Positions 1-5,002 of a stretch of DNA of 6,636 nt are shown here, piece by piece. The translations under genes were made by a program, and so were the position numbers. Source of the DNA: Deltaproteobacteria bacterium (GTDB lineage: Bacteria > Desulfobacterota > Desulfobaccia > Desulfobaccales > 0-14-0-80-60-11); NCBI GenBank assembly GCA_023381945.1, contig JAMCQY010000071.1, positions 1-6,636 on the forward strand, given 5' to 3'. Under the pieces are notes generated by a model, which saw only the letters and a program-made list of their open reading frames with translations, had not been told where the DNA came from and did no database searches. Numbering within the stretch: position 1 is the first letter of the stretch; every line of letters starts with the position of its first letter.

Positions 1-67
1 GCGACTTACGTACGTTTCAATTGAAGAAGATTGCTGAGGCCAATAAGGTGATAGTTCTGAAACGATT

Positions 68-97
68 ATTGTTTATCATCTATTTTAAAAGTGTCAA
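68..97 (-). promoter_or_regulatory. Possible sigma-70 promoter pointing left
   Basis: On the minus strand a perfect TTGACA (plus 92-97) is followed after 18 bases by AACAAT (plus 68-73), which matches TATAAT at 4 of 6 positions. It would drive a gene lying left of the window. The perfect -35 is the only strong element; the -10 is weak and no start codon can be checked. Confidence 0.25.
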
Positions 98-191
98 GCG
101 CTTTTTTCTTTCTGGAGCCAAATTTGCCCCTTCCATAAATATATCGGTTTGGCCTGCAAGAAAGATTATAACAGAGCTTAAAAAATCTTCC

Positions 192-218
192 GGTAGCGCT
201 GGCGTCCCAAGCTCGCCA
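192..218 (+). repeat. REP-like hairpin, copy 1
   Basis: A small inverted repeat TGGCG/CGCCA (200-204 and 214-218) with a 9-base loop follows the sequence GGTAGCGCTGGCGTC (192-206). The same 15-mer, differing only by three transitions, occurs on the minus strand at 6436-6450. Finding two versions in non-coding DNA of one small window suggests a dispersed element. Confidence 0.45.
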
Positions 219-300
219 ACCTCAGCAGGTCGGCCAGAAACGGCTCACCCCACCACCCGGATCAAAAAGAGGGATTGCACCCGTGGGCTACATCAACTAT

Positions 301-360
301 AAGGAGATGAACTAGTGGGCGATGCGGGCGGTTCGGGAACCGCCATTACCGAAAGGCGGC
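301..360 (+). promoter_or_regulatory. sppA leader: strong SD and perfect hairpin between two candidate starts
   Basis: AAGGAG at 301-306 lies 8 bases before a GTG (315) that is in frame with sppA. A perfect 8-bp inverted repeat GGCGGTTC/GAACCGCC (327-334 and 337-344) follows. GAAAGG (351-356) then lies 6 bases before ATG 363, the start that gives a normal lipoprotein signal peptide. The CCGCC at 340-344 can pair either with the upstream arm or with GGCGG at 355-359, which overlaps the second SD. This is compatible with translational control, but that is inference. Confidence 0.4.
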
Positions 361-362
361 AT

Positions 363-1301
363 ATGTATTCCAAAACCCTCAAATACCTGGTTCTGATAAG
401 CTTAATCTTCCTAGTGCTGGCCGGTTGCATCACCGTCAAGGTCAGCCTCTTCGAAGAGCCCGAGCCCCTGAAGGAGAAAACGATCGAAGGCTACGGCCGC
501 GACAAAGTCCTGCTCATGGAGATCCACGGCATGGTCCTGGAGAGTGGACCCCAACGCTTACTTAGCCTCTTCAAGGGGGTCACCACCCCCAGCCGGGTGA
601 AAGAAGAGTTGGACAAAGCCGCCAAGGACCATCACATTAAGGCGGTGGTCGTGAAGATCAATTCTCCCGGAGGCACGGTGAGCGCCGCCGATGTCATCCT
701 CCACGAACTGCAAAATTTCAAGTCCGAGCGCCATGTGCCCATCGTCGTCTGCCTAGAAGGCCTGGCCGCCTCCGGCGGTTATTATGTGGCCCAGGCCGGC
801 GACACCATCATGGCCTCTCGCACTTGCATCACAGGCTCCATCGGGGTCATCGCCATGAAATTCAACTTTCGGGGCCTGATGGACAAGGTAGGGGTGGATA
901 CCGACTTGGTGAAAACCGGGGCCTGGAAAGATTTCTGGTCACCTTTCCGGCCTGCCACTCCTAAAGAAAAAGAGATGATGCAGCAGGTCATCGAGCAATT
1001 CTACCGGGATTTTATCAATGTGGTGGCCACCGGCCGGAAGCTGAGCCTCAAAGAGGTAAAACAAGTGGCTGATGGCCGCATCTTCACCGCCCCCCAGGCC
1101 AGGGACCTGAAATTAATCGACAAGATCGGGTATCTGGACGACGCCCTGAAAGAGGCCCAGGCCCTGGCGAAGATCTCCAAGGCCCGGATTGTGCGCTATC
1201 ACCGCCCCGGCAGTTACCGGCCCAATATCTATTCCATGCTACCGGAATTAGACTCGGCTGGCCCCCAATTTCTCTATCTCTGGCTAGCCGGAGAAACTTG
1301 A
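363..1301 (+). CDS. sppA: Signal peptide peptidase SppA (S49 family), lipoprotein form
   Basis: This is a serine-lysine protease of the S49 family, which degrades leftover signal peptides and other membrane peptides at the outer face of the inner membrane. Numbered from the upstream in-frame GTG (315), the motifs are INSPGG (115-120), the nucleophile motif AASGGYY with Ser153, TGSIGVI (173-179), and the general-base lysine Lys205 in TGAWKDFWSP. This layout matches the short single-domain SppA of Bacillus rather than the duplicated 67-kDa E. coli type. ATG 363 is preferred because it places a lipobox, LAGC, with Cys at residue 22 after a hydrophobic segment. GTG 315, which has the better ribosome binding site, would add 16 residues. 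The residue after the lipobox Cys is Ile, so the classic Asp+2 inner-membrane retention signal is absent. No obvious operon partner is seen, since the next gene starts about 340 bases downstream. Confidence 0.9.
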   Translation: MYSKTLKYLVLISLIFLVLAGCITVKVSLFEEPEPLKEKTIEGYGRDKVLLMEIHGMVLESGPQRLLSLFKGVTTPSRVKEELDKAAKDHHIKAVVVKINSPGGTVSAADVILHELQNFKSERHVPIVVCLEGLAASGGYYVAQAGDTIMASRTCITGSIGVIAMKFNFRGLMDKVGVDTDLVKTGAWKDFWSPFRPATPKEKEMMQQVIEQFYRDFINVVATGRKLSLKEVKQVADGRIFTAPQARDLKLIDKIGYLDDALKEAQALAKISKARIVRYHRPGSYRPNIYSMLPELDSAGPQFLYLWLAGET

Positions 1302-1585
1302 AAACGTTCCTAACTGGGCCACCAGACACTTGGAACTCTGCGAAAAATCCCTTCCAACAACTCCGAGTCTCATTAAACCGCATATGATGGAAAGCAGGCG
1401 CCCTCGCCTGCAATATACAGCGGTAGCGGCTGTTCTCCATGATTTTCGCATGGGCCTCCTGAAAACGGAGGCTGCTTGCACAGTCTCCAATAATTCAAGC
1501 TCTGGCGTCCAAATCCGATAAGAATAAATAGAAGTGGCCATTGCGCCCCAGCAGTGATCGTCTTAAGTTTAACCGGAATTAACCA
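1302..1585. other. Gene-free gap with two hairpins
   Basis: No open frame here looks coding. Two perfect small inverted repeats are present: GCAGGCG/CGCCTGC (1394-1400 and 1405-1411, loop CCCT) and GCCTCC/GGAGGC (1454-1459 and 1467-1472, loop of 7). Neither is followed by a T-run, so they do not look like intrinsic terminators. They resemble the other GC-rich palindromes scattered in this window. Confidence 0.5.
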
Positions 1586-1613
1586 TAAATTTATTTTCTT
1601 GATTGGCCGATTT
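1586..1613 (+). promoter_or_regulatory. Sigma-28 (FliA)-like promoter for flgM
   Basis: TAAATTTA (1586-1593) matches the flagellar -35 consensus TAAAGTTT at 6 of 8 positions. GCCGATTT (1606-1613) matches the -10 consensus GCCGATAA at 6 of 8. The gap is 12 bases where 11 is usual. It lies 27 bases before the flgM ATG. In enterics flgM is transcribed partly by sigma-28, the factor FlgM inhibits, so the position makes biological sense. Confidence 0.5.
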
Positions 1614-1640
1614 AAAAGTAATAAAATCGACTCCAAATAT

Positions 1641-1886
1641 ATGAGTAATAAAAAGAAAAATCGTCCTGGCGGCCGGTCAAACTCGAATTCCGGAGAAACC
1701 TCCGAGGAGGGCAAGGAACACTTGGAAGGATTGATTCACCTGGCCCAGGAAGTCGTCTACCAGACCCCGGAAGTCCGCCCGGACAAGGTGGCCCGCCTGA
1801 AAGAGGCTATCGAGCAGGGCACTTACGAGATCGATTCCGAAAAGGTGGCCGACACTATCATCGAAGAAGTGCTGGGCAAGCGCTGA
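1641..1886 (+). CDS. flgM: Anti-sigma-28 factor FlgM
   Basis: FlgM binds and silences the flagellar sigma factor FliA (sigma-28) until the hook-basal body is complete. It is then exported through the flagellum so that late genes, such as flagellin, switch on. The 81-residue product has a polar, Lys/Asn/Ser-rich and probably disordered N-terminal third. Its C-terminal half carries the family signature VRPDKVARLKEAIEQGTYEID (residues 45-65) followed by SEKVADTII, the helices that contact sigma-28. The length is close to the usual 70-100 residues. ATG 1641 is chosen because the upstream in-frame GTG 1554 would add 29 hydrophobic residues atypical of FlgM and would lie upstream of the sigma-28-like promoter. 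No good Shine-Dalgarno sequence is visible. The gene stands alone, away from flagellar genes, with its own promoter and terminator. Confidence 0.87.
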   Translation: MSNKKKNRPGGRSNSNSGETSEEGKEHLEGLIHLAQEVVYQTPEVRPDKVARLKEAIEQGTYEIDSEKVADTIIEEVLGKR

Positions 1887-1914
1887 CCGGAACCTCAGGG
1901 GGACAACGGTAGCC

Positions 1915-1938
1915 GCAGGCCTTGGCCTGCTTTTTTTT
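1915..1938 (+). terminator. Intrinsic terminator of flgM
   Basis: A perfect stem GCAGGC/GCCTGC with loop CTTG (1915-1930) is followed directly by eight T residues (1931-1938). It begins 28 bases after the flgM stop. On the opposite strand the hairpin is not followed by T residues, so it is not expected to stop transcription of the convergent desulfurase gene. Confidence 0.9.
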
Positions 1939-2000
1939 GTGAGAAGGGCGCCTGCGACTTTATAAATGAACCCCTGGGGCACAGCTTGCCGTGCCTCTGG

Positions 2001-3128
2001 TTATTTTCGAGCCAGGACGTGAGCTTGCTTCAGGACCAGCTCCGCAGCCTTCTCAATGTCCTCCCGGGTGGTGGGCCGGCCCACGCTGAAGCGCACCGCG
2101 CCCCGGACGACCTCGGCCGAGACCTCCATGGCCGCCAGAACCGGGGAGACGGCCTCCACTCCGGCGTGGCAGGCGGACCCCAGGGAGGCGGCCACCTCCG
2201 GGACCCCGGCCATGAGATCGCTGCCGGCCAGCCCTGGAAAAGAGACGTTTAAGGTACTGGGCAGCCGCTCGGTCTCCGGGGGCCCGTTCAGCACCAGGCC
2301 GGGGAAACCGGCCCGCAGCTTTTCGTGCAGGAGGTCCCGCAGGCCCCGGAGGTGCGCCGCATCAGCAGCCTGCCGCTGCTTTGCCAACCGGCAGGCCTCT
2401 CCCAGGCCCACCATATAAGGAATATTCTCGGTGCCGGCCCGGCGGCCGCCTTCCTGGGAGGCCCCGTGCAGCAATGGCGTCAGTTCCCGGCCCCGGCGGA
2501 TATACAAGGCTCCCACCCCTTTAGGGGCATAAAATTTATGTCCCGCCACCGTGAGAAAATCCACCCCCAGTTCCTCCACGTCCACCTTGACCTTGCCCAC
2601 GCTCTGGGCCGCGTCGGTATGCAGCGGCACTTCGGCTTCCTGGGCAATTGCGGCGATCTCCTGGAGGGGCGCCAGGGCGCCGGTCTCGTTATTGCTGTGC
2701 ATGATGCTGATGAGGATGGTGTCCGGAGTCAGGGCCCGGCGCACGGCGTCAGGGTCCACCAGACCTTGCGAATCTACTGGCAAGATGGTGAGTTTGAATC
2801 CCAGGGAATCCAAGAACAGGCAAGGATTTAGCACCGCAGGATGCTCGGTGAGCGCGGTGATGATCCGGCCTTTGCCGCGGCTGAACGCCGTGCCCTTGAG
2901 GACCAGGTTGTTGGCCTCGGTGGCGCCGCTGGTGAACACCACTTCATCCGGGGCGCAATTCAAGAGCGCCGCCACCTCGCGGCGGGCCTGGTGCATGGCC
3001 TCCCGGGCGCGAAGCCCCAGGGGATAGTCGCAACTCGGATTGCCAAACTCCGGCCCCAGGAAAGGCAGCATGGCTGCCGCCACCTCCGGGGCCACCGGCG
3101 TGGTGGCATTGTAGTCCAGGTAGATCAT
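2001..3128 (-). CDS. nifS: Cysteine desulfurase (NifS/IscS family), with selenocysteine-lyase-like features
   Basis: This is a PLP-dependent enzyme that takes sulfur from cysteine as a protein persulfide, for Fe-S clusters, thiamine and tRNA thiolation, releasing alanine. Fold-type I class V motifs are complete in the 375 residues: N-terminal YLDYNATTP, TSGATEANN (66-74), EHPAVL with His96 that stacks on PLP, HTDAAQ with Asp172, the PLP lysine Lys198 in VAGHKFY, and GGRRAGTEN (227-235). The mobile catalytic cysteine is Cys320 in SLGSACHAG, and SVGRPTTRED (348-357) follows. The length is normal for a NifS without the long IscS C-terminal tail. ATG 3128 is supported by an AAGGAAGG ribosome binding site 5 bases upstream. 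No scaffold gene (iscU/nifU) or Rrf2 regulator is adjacent. From remembered family sequences, the ACH context of the catalytic Cys also resembles selenocysteine lyase, so selenium specificity cannot be excluded. Confidence 0.9.
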   Translation of the reverse strand: MIYLDYNATTPVAPEVAAAMLPFLGPEFGNPSCDYPLGLRAREAMHQARREVAALLNCAPDEVVFTSGATEANNLVLKGTAFSRGKGRIITALTEHPAVLNPCLFLDSLGFKLTILPVDSQGLVDPDAVRRALTPDTILISIMHSNNETGALAPLQEIAAIAQEAEVPLHTDAAQSVGKVKVDVEELGVDFLTVAGHKFYAPKGVGALYIRRGRELTPLLHGASQEGGRRAGTENIPYMVGLGEACRLAKQRQAADAAHLRGLRDLLHEKLRAGFPGLVLNGPPETERLPSTLNVSFPGLAGSDLMAGVPEVAASLGSACHAGVEAVSPVLAAMEVSAEVVRGAVRFSVGRPTTREDIEKAAELVLKQAHVLARK

Positions 3129-3191
3129 GAAAACCTTCCTTCCAGATCTGGAATTGACCTTGCTTCTGGCCTCTGATATTTTAGCATCAAA

Positions 3192-3197
3192 ATTATA
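3192..3197 (-). promoter_or_regulatory. Possible -10 box for the cysteine desulfurase gene
   Basis: A perfect TATAAT reads on the minus strand about 64 bases before the desulfurase ATG. No TTGACA-like -35 is present at normal distance, because that region is occupied by the GCGGGTTT palindrome (3201-3217). Regulation by an activator, or chance in AT-rich DNA, are both possible. Confidence 0.25.
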
Positions 3198-3242
3198 GGG
3201 GCGGGTTTTAAACCCGCTTCCATATGTGATAAAAACCCCTAT
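3195..3242. repeat. Nested palindromic repeat between divergent genes
   Basis: An inner perfect palindrome, GCGGGTTT-T-AAACCCGC (3201-3217), lies inside a wider inverted repeat ATAGGGG (3195-3201) and CCCCTAT (3236-3242). The TAGGGGCG start is shared with the larger element at 4901-4965, so both may belong to one dispersed family. The right arm ends 2 bases before the acyltransferase start codon, and the left arm overlaps the TATAAT on the other strand. Confidence 0.65.
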
Positions 3243-3244
3243 TC

Positions 3245-3853
3245 ATGATCAACGCCCTTTGCCCCGCTTTCTACCGTCTGGGCCGCTGGTTTTGCCGGCA
3301 GACCTTGGGGCGCTATTTCGCATTAAGAATCCAGGGCCTCGAAAACCTGCCGGCTCACGGACCCGCCATCATCTGCCCCAAACACCAGCGCTGGGAGGAT
3401 ATTCCCCTCGTCGGCATGGCCTTGCCGCCGCCGCTCCATTATATCGCCAAGGTGGAGCTTTTCCAGCAGCCGGTAATCCGTGACGTGCTGTACGCCTGGG
3501 GCGGAGTGCCCTTGGATCGGCACAATCCCCGCGCCACCCTATCCTCTTTCAAGCGCCTGCTGCCCCTGCTGGAAGAGGGGGCCTATGTCGTCCTCTTCCC
3601 CGAGGGCACCTATGTCCGGGGGCAGGTCGGCCCTGGTAAGCACCGCCTCATCCAGATGCTGCTGAAGCTCCAGCACCGGGACGGTCTGGGGCTGCTGCCT
3701 TTTGTACCCGTGGGCGTGTCTTATCACCCCTTGGAATGGGGCTGGCGGGTGGAGATCAACCTGGGTCCGCCCTGGCGGGCCGCCCAGCCGAAACAGGCCC
3801 TGGCCCTCACCTGCGGCCTCATGGAGCAGATCGCCCGCCTGTCCGGGTTTTGA
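3245..3853 (+). CDS. plsC: PlsC-family 1-acyl-glycerol-3-phosphate acyltransferase
   Basis: The likely role is transfer of a fatty acyl chain to lysophosphatidic acid, giving phosphatidic acid at the inner membrane. All four family blocks are visible in the 202 residues: the catalytic HX4D motif His47-Asp52 (KHQRWED), GGVPLDR (86-92), FPEGT (118-122) and PVGVSY (155-160). Two positions differ from the textbook form: block I has Gln-Arg after the His where Ser/Thr is common, and the Arg that usually follows FPEGT is Tyr. It is a little short for PlsC (about 240) and lacks a clear long N-terminal membrane helix. ATG 3245 is the only reasonable start, since an in-frame stop lies at 3230-3232. 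No Shine-Dalgarno sequence precedes it; that space is filled by the palindrome at 3195-3242. The exact acyl acceptor is not certain. Confidence 0.85.
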   Translation: MINALCPAFYRLGRWFCRQTLGRYFALRIQGLENLPAHGPAIICPKHQRWEDIPLVGMALPPPLHYIAKVELFQQPVIRDVLYAWGGVPLDRHNPRATLSSFKRLLPLLEEGAYVVLFPEGTYVRGQVGPGKHRLIQMLLKLQHRDGLGLLPFVPVGVSYHPLEWGWRVEINLGPPWRAAQPKQALALTCGLMEQIARLSGF

Positions 3854-3935
3854 TGCCCGGTGCTGTTTGAGCAAGATCGACTATCCCTTTCCTCTTAAGA
3901 AATTCTAAAGAATGCCGAAAAATTAATATGAAGGC

Positions 3936-3966
3936 GCCAGGGGCCGGTTTTTCTGCTGGCCCAGGC
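3936..3966 (+). other. Imperfect hairpin downstream of plsC
   Basis: GGGCCGG (3941-3947) pairs with CTGGCCC (3956-3962) with one G-T wobble, and the stem can extend through GCC/GGC at its base. The loop holds the T-run; none follows the stem. It might weakly terminate plsC or be another palindromic repeat. Confidence 0.3.
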
Positions 3967-4036
3967 TGGATTTTCCCCTTTGCCATGCTTAGATTATAGC
4001 CATTCGGAGCAAGGATCGGGGGGAGCGGCCGAGATC

Positions 4037-4147
4037 GTGAGACCAGGCTGGCAATTTCTTTCCTGGCGCTGGTGGCTGGCGCATTTTCTGGGGTTCGCCC
4101 TGGTTTATGCCGCTGGCCGCCTGACCGCTGCATTTTTGAAGGGGTGA
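4037..4147 (+). CDS. Membrane micropeptide 1 (36 aa), unknown function
   Basis: This is not a family I recognise. A GTG start gives MRPGWQFLSWRWW, then the hydrophobic stretch LAHFLGFALVYAAG (residues 14-27), then RLTAAFLKG. This is one membrane helix with positive residues on both sides and four Trp near the N-terminal boundary. A GGGGGAG (4018-4024) lies 12 bases upstream, longer than ideal, and a TTG at 3980 is an alternative in-frame start. The stop is 4 bases before the ATG of the next small gene, whose ribosome binding site overlaps its last codons. That tight packing is the main evidence that it is real, together with the motif shared with the next peptide: Trp13, Leu14 spaced to His16, Ala21-Leu22 and Gly27 align without gaps. 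Confidence 0.5.
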   Translation: MRPGWQFLSWRWWLAHFLGFALVYAAGRLTAAFLKG

Positions 4148-4151
4148 CGAG

Positions 4152-4259
4152 ATGATTCGCTTTTTCTCTTACGTCCTCTTCCCGAGGTTGGGCTGGTTCC
4201 TGCTGCATGCCACCGCGATCGCGCTATTATTTCTCCTGGGCTACACCATGAAATTTTAG
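4152..4259 (+). CDS. Membrane micropeptide 2 (35 aa), unknown function
   Basis: This is not a family I recognise. The peptide starts MIRFFSYVLFPRLG, continues with the single membrane helix WFLLHATAIALLFLLG (residues 15-30) and ends YTMKF. A good AAGGGG ribosome binding site (4139-4144) lies 7 bases before the ATG. The gap to the preceding small gene is 4 bases and to the following gene 7 bases, so the three are probably co-transcribed and translationally coupled. Its helix aligns gaplessly with that of micropeptide 1: identical Trp, Leu, His, Ala, Leu and Gly in 17 positions. A His inside a membrane helix is uncommon and might bind a ligand or contact a partner; that is inference. Confidence 0.6.
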   Translation: MIRFFSYVLFPRLGWFLLHATAIALLFLLGYTMKF

Positions 4260-4266
4260 GCGGTCG

Positions 4267-4677
4267 ATGAAAAACCTCCGTTACCTCCTGTGGGCAGCCC
4301 TGTTGGCCCTGGCCCTGAGCGGCGCCCTGCTGCATCTGCGGATTCACCCGCCGGGCAAATTCCCTTACGCCATCTGGCCCAACCTCTTCTCCTGGACCGC
4401 AGTATTACTGGTGTGCCCCTTGTTCCTGTTCCGCTATACCGCGGTTTTGGCAGTCGTGCTCAACAGCTTTATAGCCTATATCGGCATTATTTTAATGGCC
4501 GACTTTTCCATCAACGCCACCCTGACCGGGCAGATAAAGGTAATGCCGGGCGTGGATTTCTTCGGCTGGCTTCTGCAAGCCACCTTCTCTGATATCACTG
4601 TCCTAATCGGCCACCTCATGGTGGGCCTGGCCCTGTATCGGGTGATCATGACGGAGCAAGTAAGCAGTAAGCAGTAA
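4267..4677 (+). CDS. Small multi-pass membrane protein (136 aa), unknown function
   Basis: I do not recognise a named family. Hydrophobic segments at about residues 5-23, 39-56, 58-78 and 98-125 suggest four membrane helices. The loops carry LLHLRIHPPGKFPY (21-34) and SINATLTGQIKVMPGVDFF (81-99). ATG 4267 follows the previous small gene by 7 bases, with AGGCGG (4258-4263) as a close, imperfect ribosome binding site. The last residues, VSSKQ, are encoded by an AAGCAGT heptamer repeat array that supplies the stop codon. The original C-terminus has therefore probably been replaced or extended by repeat DNA. Base composition matches the neighbouring genes. With the two micropeptides it forms a compact membrane-protein operon; a transporter, respiratory accessory complex or stress sensor are all possible and none is shown. 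Confidence 0.75.
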   Translation: MKNLRYLLWAALLALALSGALLHLRIHPPGKFPYAIWPNLFSWTAVLLVCPLFLFRYTAVLAVVLNSFIAYIGIILMADFSINATLTGQIKVMPGVDFFGWLLQATFSDITVLIGHLMVGLALYRVIMTEQVSSKQ

Positions 4678-4689
4678 GCGGTGAGCAGT
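4662..4689 (+). repeat. Heptamer tandem array AAGCAGT (left, forward)
   Basis: Four head-to-tail 7-base units occur: AAGCAGT, AAGCAGT, AAGCGGT and GAGCAGT. The array begins inside the end of the 136-aa membrane protein gene and contains its stop codon (4675-4677). A matching array in inverted orientation is at 4845-4865. Confidence 0.85.
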
Positions 4690-4844
4690 GAATGGAAAAA
4701 TCTCAGATCTCTTAATCCAAAAAATCCCTTAATACCCGCCCTAACTCGAATAATCATCCTGAACGCAGCGCACGAACCTCGTATTTTTTTGATAATCAAG
4801 CAATGTGTGTTCAAAACGTCAAATTTTTTTATCCTGTGCTTTTC

Positions 4845-4865
4845 CTGCTAACTGCTAACTGCTTT
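4845..4865 (-). repeat. Heptamer tandem array (right, inverted)
   Basis: CTGCTAA, CTGCTAA and CTGCTTT are three 7-base units. Read on the minus strand they match the array at 4662-4681 at 17 of 20 positions. The two arrays therefore form terminal-like inverted arms around about 155 bases of AT-richer, gene-free DNA (4690-4844). The last unit overlaps the left end of the 140-bp element that follows. Confidence 0.75.
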
Positions 4866-5000
4866 TATACCAAGTTGCGCCCATCGAAGTAAGACTGTCT
4901 TTTGTAGGGGCGCACCCGCGTGTGCGCCCTCAATCAGGGCGGACACATGGGTCCGCCCCTACAAAAAATTACCTATTTGAGCGCAACTAGGTATTAAAGC
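4861..5000. mobile_element. MITE-like 140-bp element with 20-bp terminal inverted repeats
   Basis: The ends 4861-4880 (GCTTTTATACC then AAGTTGCGC) and 4981-5000 are inverted repeats matching at 18 of 20 positions. No coding capacity is present. The interior carries a second complete inverted repeat (4901-4965). No clear target-site duplication is visible. The right end lies 2 bases before the thiDN stop codon on the minus strand, so thiDN transcripts would run straight into this structure. Confidence 0.65.
4901..4965. repeat. Inner TGTAGGGGCG palindromic repeat with two hairpins
   Basis: Perfect 12-bp outer arms TTTGTAGGGGCG (4901-4912) and their complement (4954-4965) enclose two perfect 8-bp hairpins: GGGCGCAC/GTGCGCCC (4908-4915 and 4922-4929) and GGGCGGAC/GTCCGCCC (4937-4944 and 4951-4958). 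The outer arms and the hairpins share bases, so the DNA or RNA can fold in alternative ways. It resembles a widely dispersed class of short bacterial palindromic repeats, a judgement from memory. Confidence 0.75.
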
Positions 5001-5002
5001 TT

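Larger units (their letters stand above)
1..314. other. Left-edge region without a convincing gene
   Basis: One plus-strand frame is open from position 3 to 302, but its only early start is a TTG at 21. Its translation changes abruptly from Lys/Phe-rich to Ser/Pro/Thr-rich where a repeat-like hairpin sits (about 192-218), and it shows no recognisable domain. I read the stretch as intergenic. It holds a possible leftward promoter (68-97), a REP-like hairpin (192-218) and, at its end, the ribosome binding site upstream of sppA. An A/T-rich stretch around 161-185 containing TATAAC could hold the sppA -10 box, but no matching -35 box is visible. Confidence 0.5.

Noticed and set aside
21..302. 93-codon plus-strand open frame starting with TTG
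   Set aside because: No ribosome binding site, no domain, abrupt composition change over a repeat-like hairpin; more likely intergenic DNA.
1554..1640. Upstream extension of flgM from GTG 1554
   Set aside because: It would add 29 hydrophobic residues atypical of FlgM, has no ribosome binding site and includes the sigma-28-like promoter.
1976..1997. GGGGCAC/GTGCCTC hairpin just past the desulfurase stop as a terminator
   Set aside because: One wobble pair and no T-run on the minus strand; not enough to call a terminator.
2056..3176. Several plus-strand open frames opposite the cysteine desulfurase
   Set aside because: Their translations are Arg/Pro/Ser-rich shadows of a strongly supported minus-strand gene.
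3928..3999. 23-codon plus-strand frame upstream of the micropeptides
   Set aside because: No Shine-Dalgarno sequence, no membrane helix, and it overlaps an imperfect hairpin.
3819..4208. 129-codon minus-strand open frame covering the micropeptide region
   Set aside because: Low-complexity composition with no domain; it competes with a plus-strand cluster with ribosome binding sites and tight spacing.
4861..5000. CRISPR or attachment site interpretation of the repeats
   Set aside because: There are no regularly spaced identical repeats with unique spacers and no integrase gene; the structure is inverted and nested.
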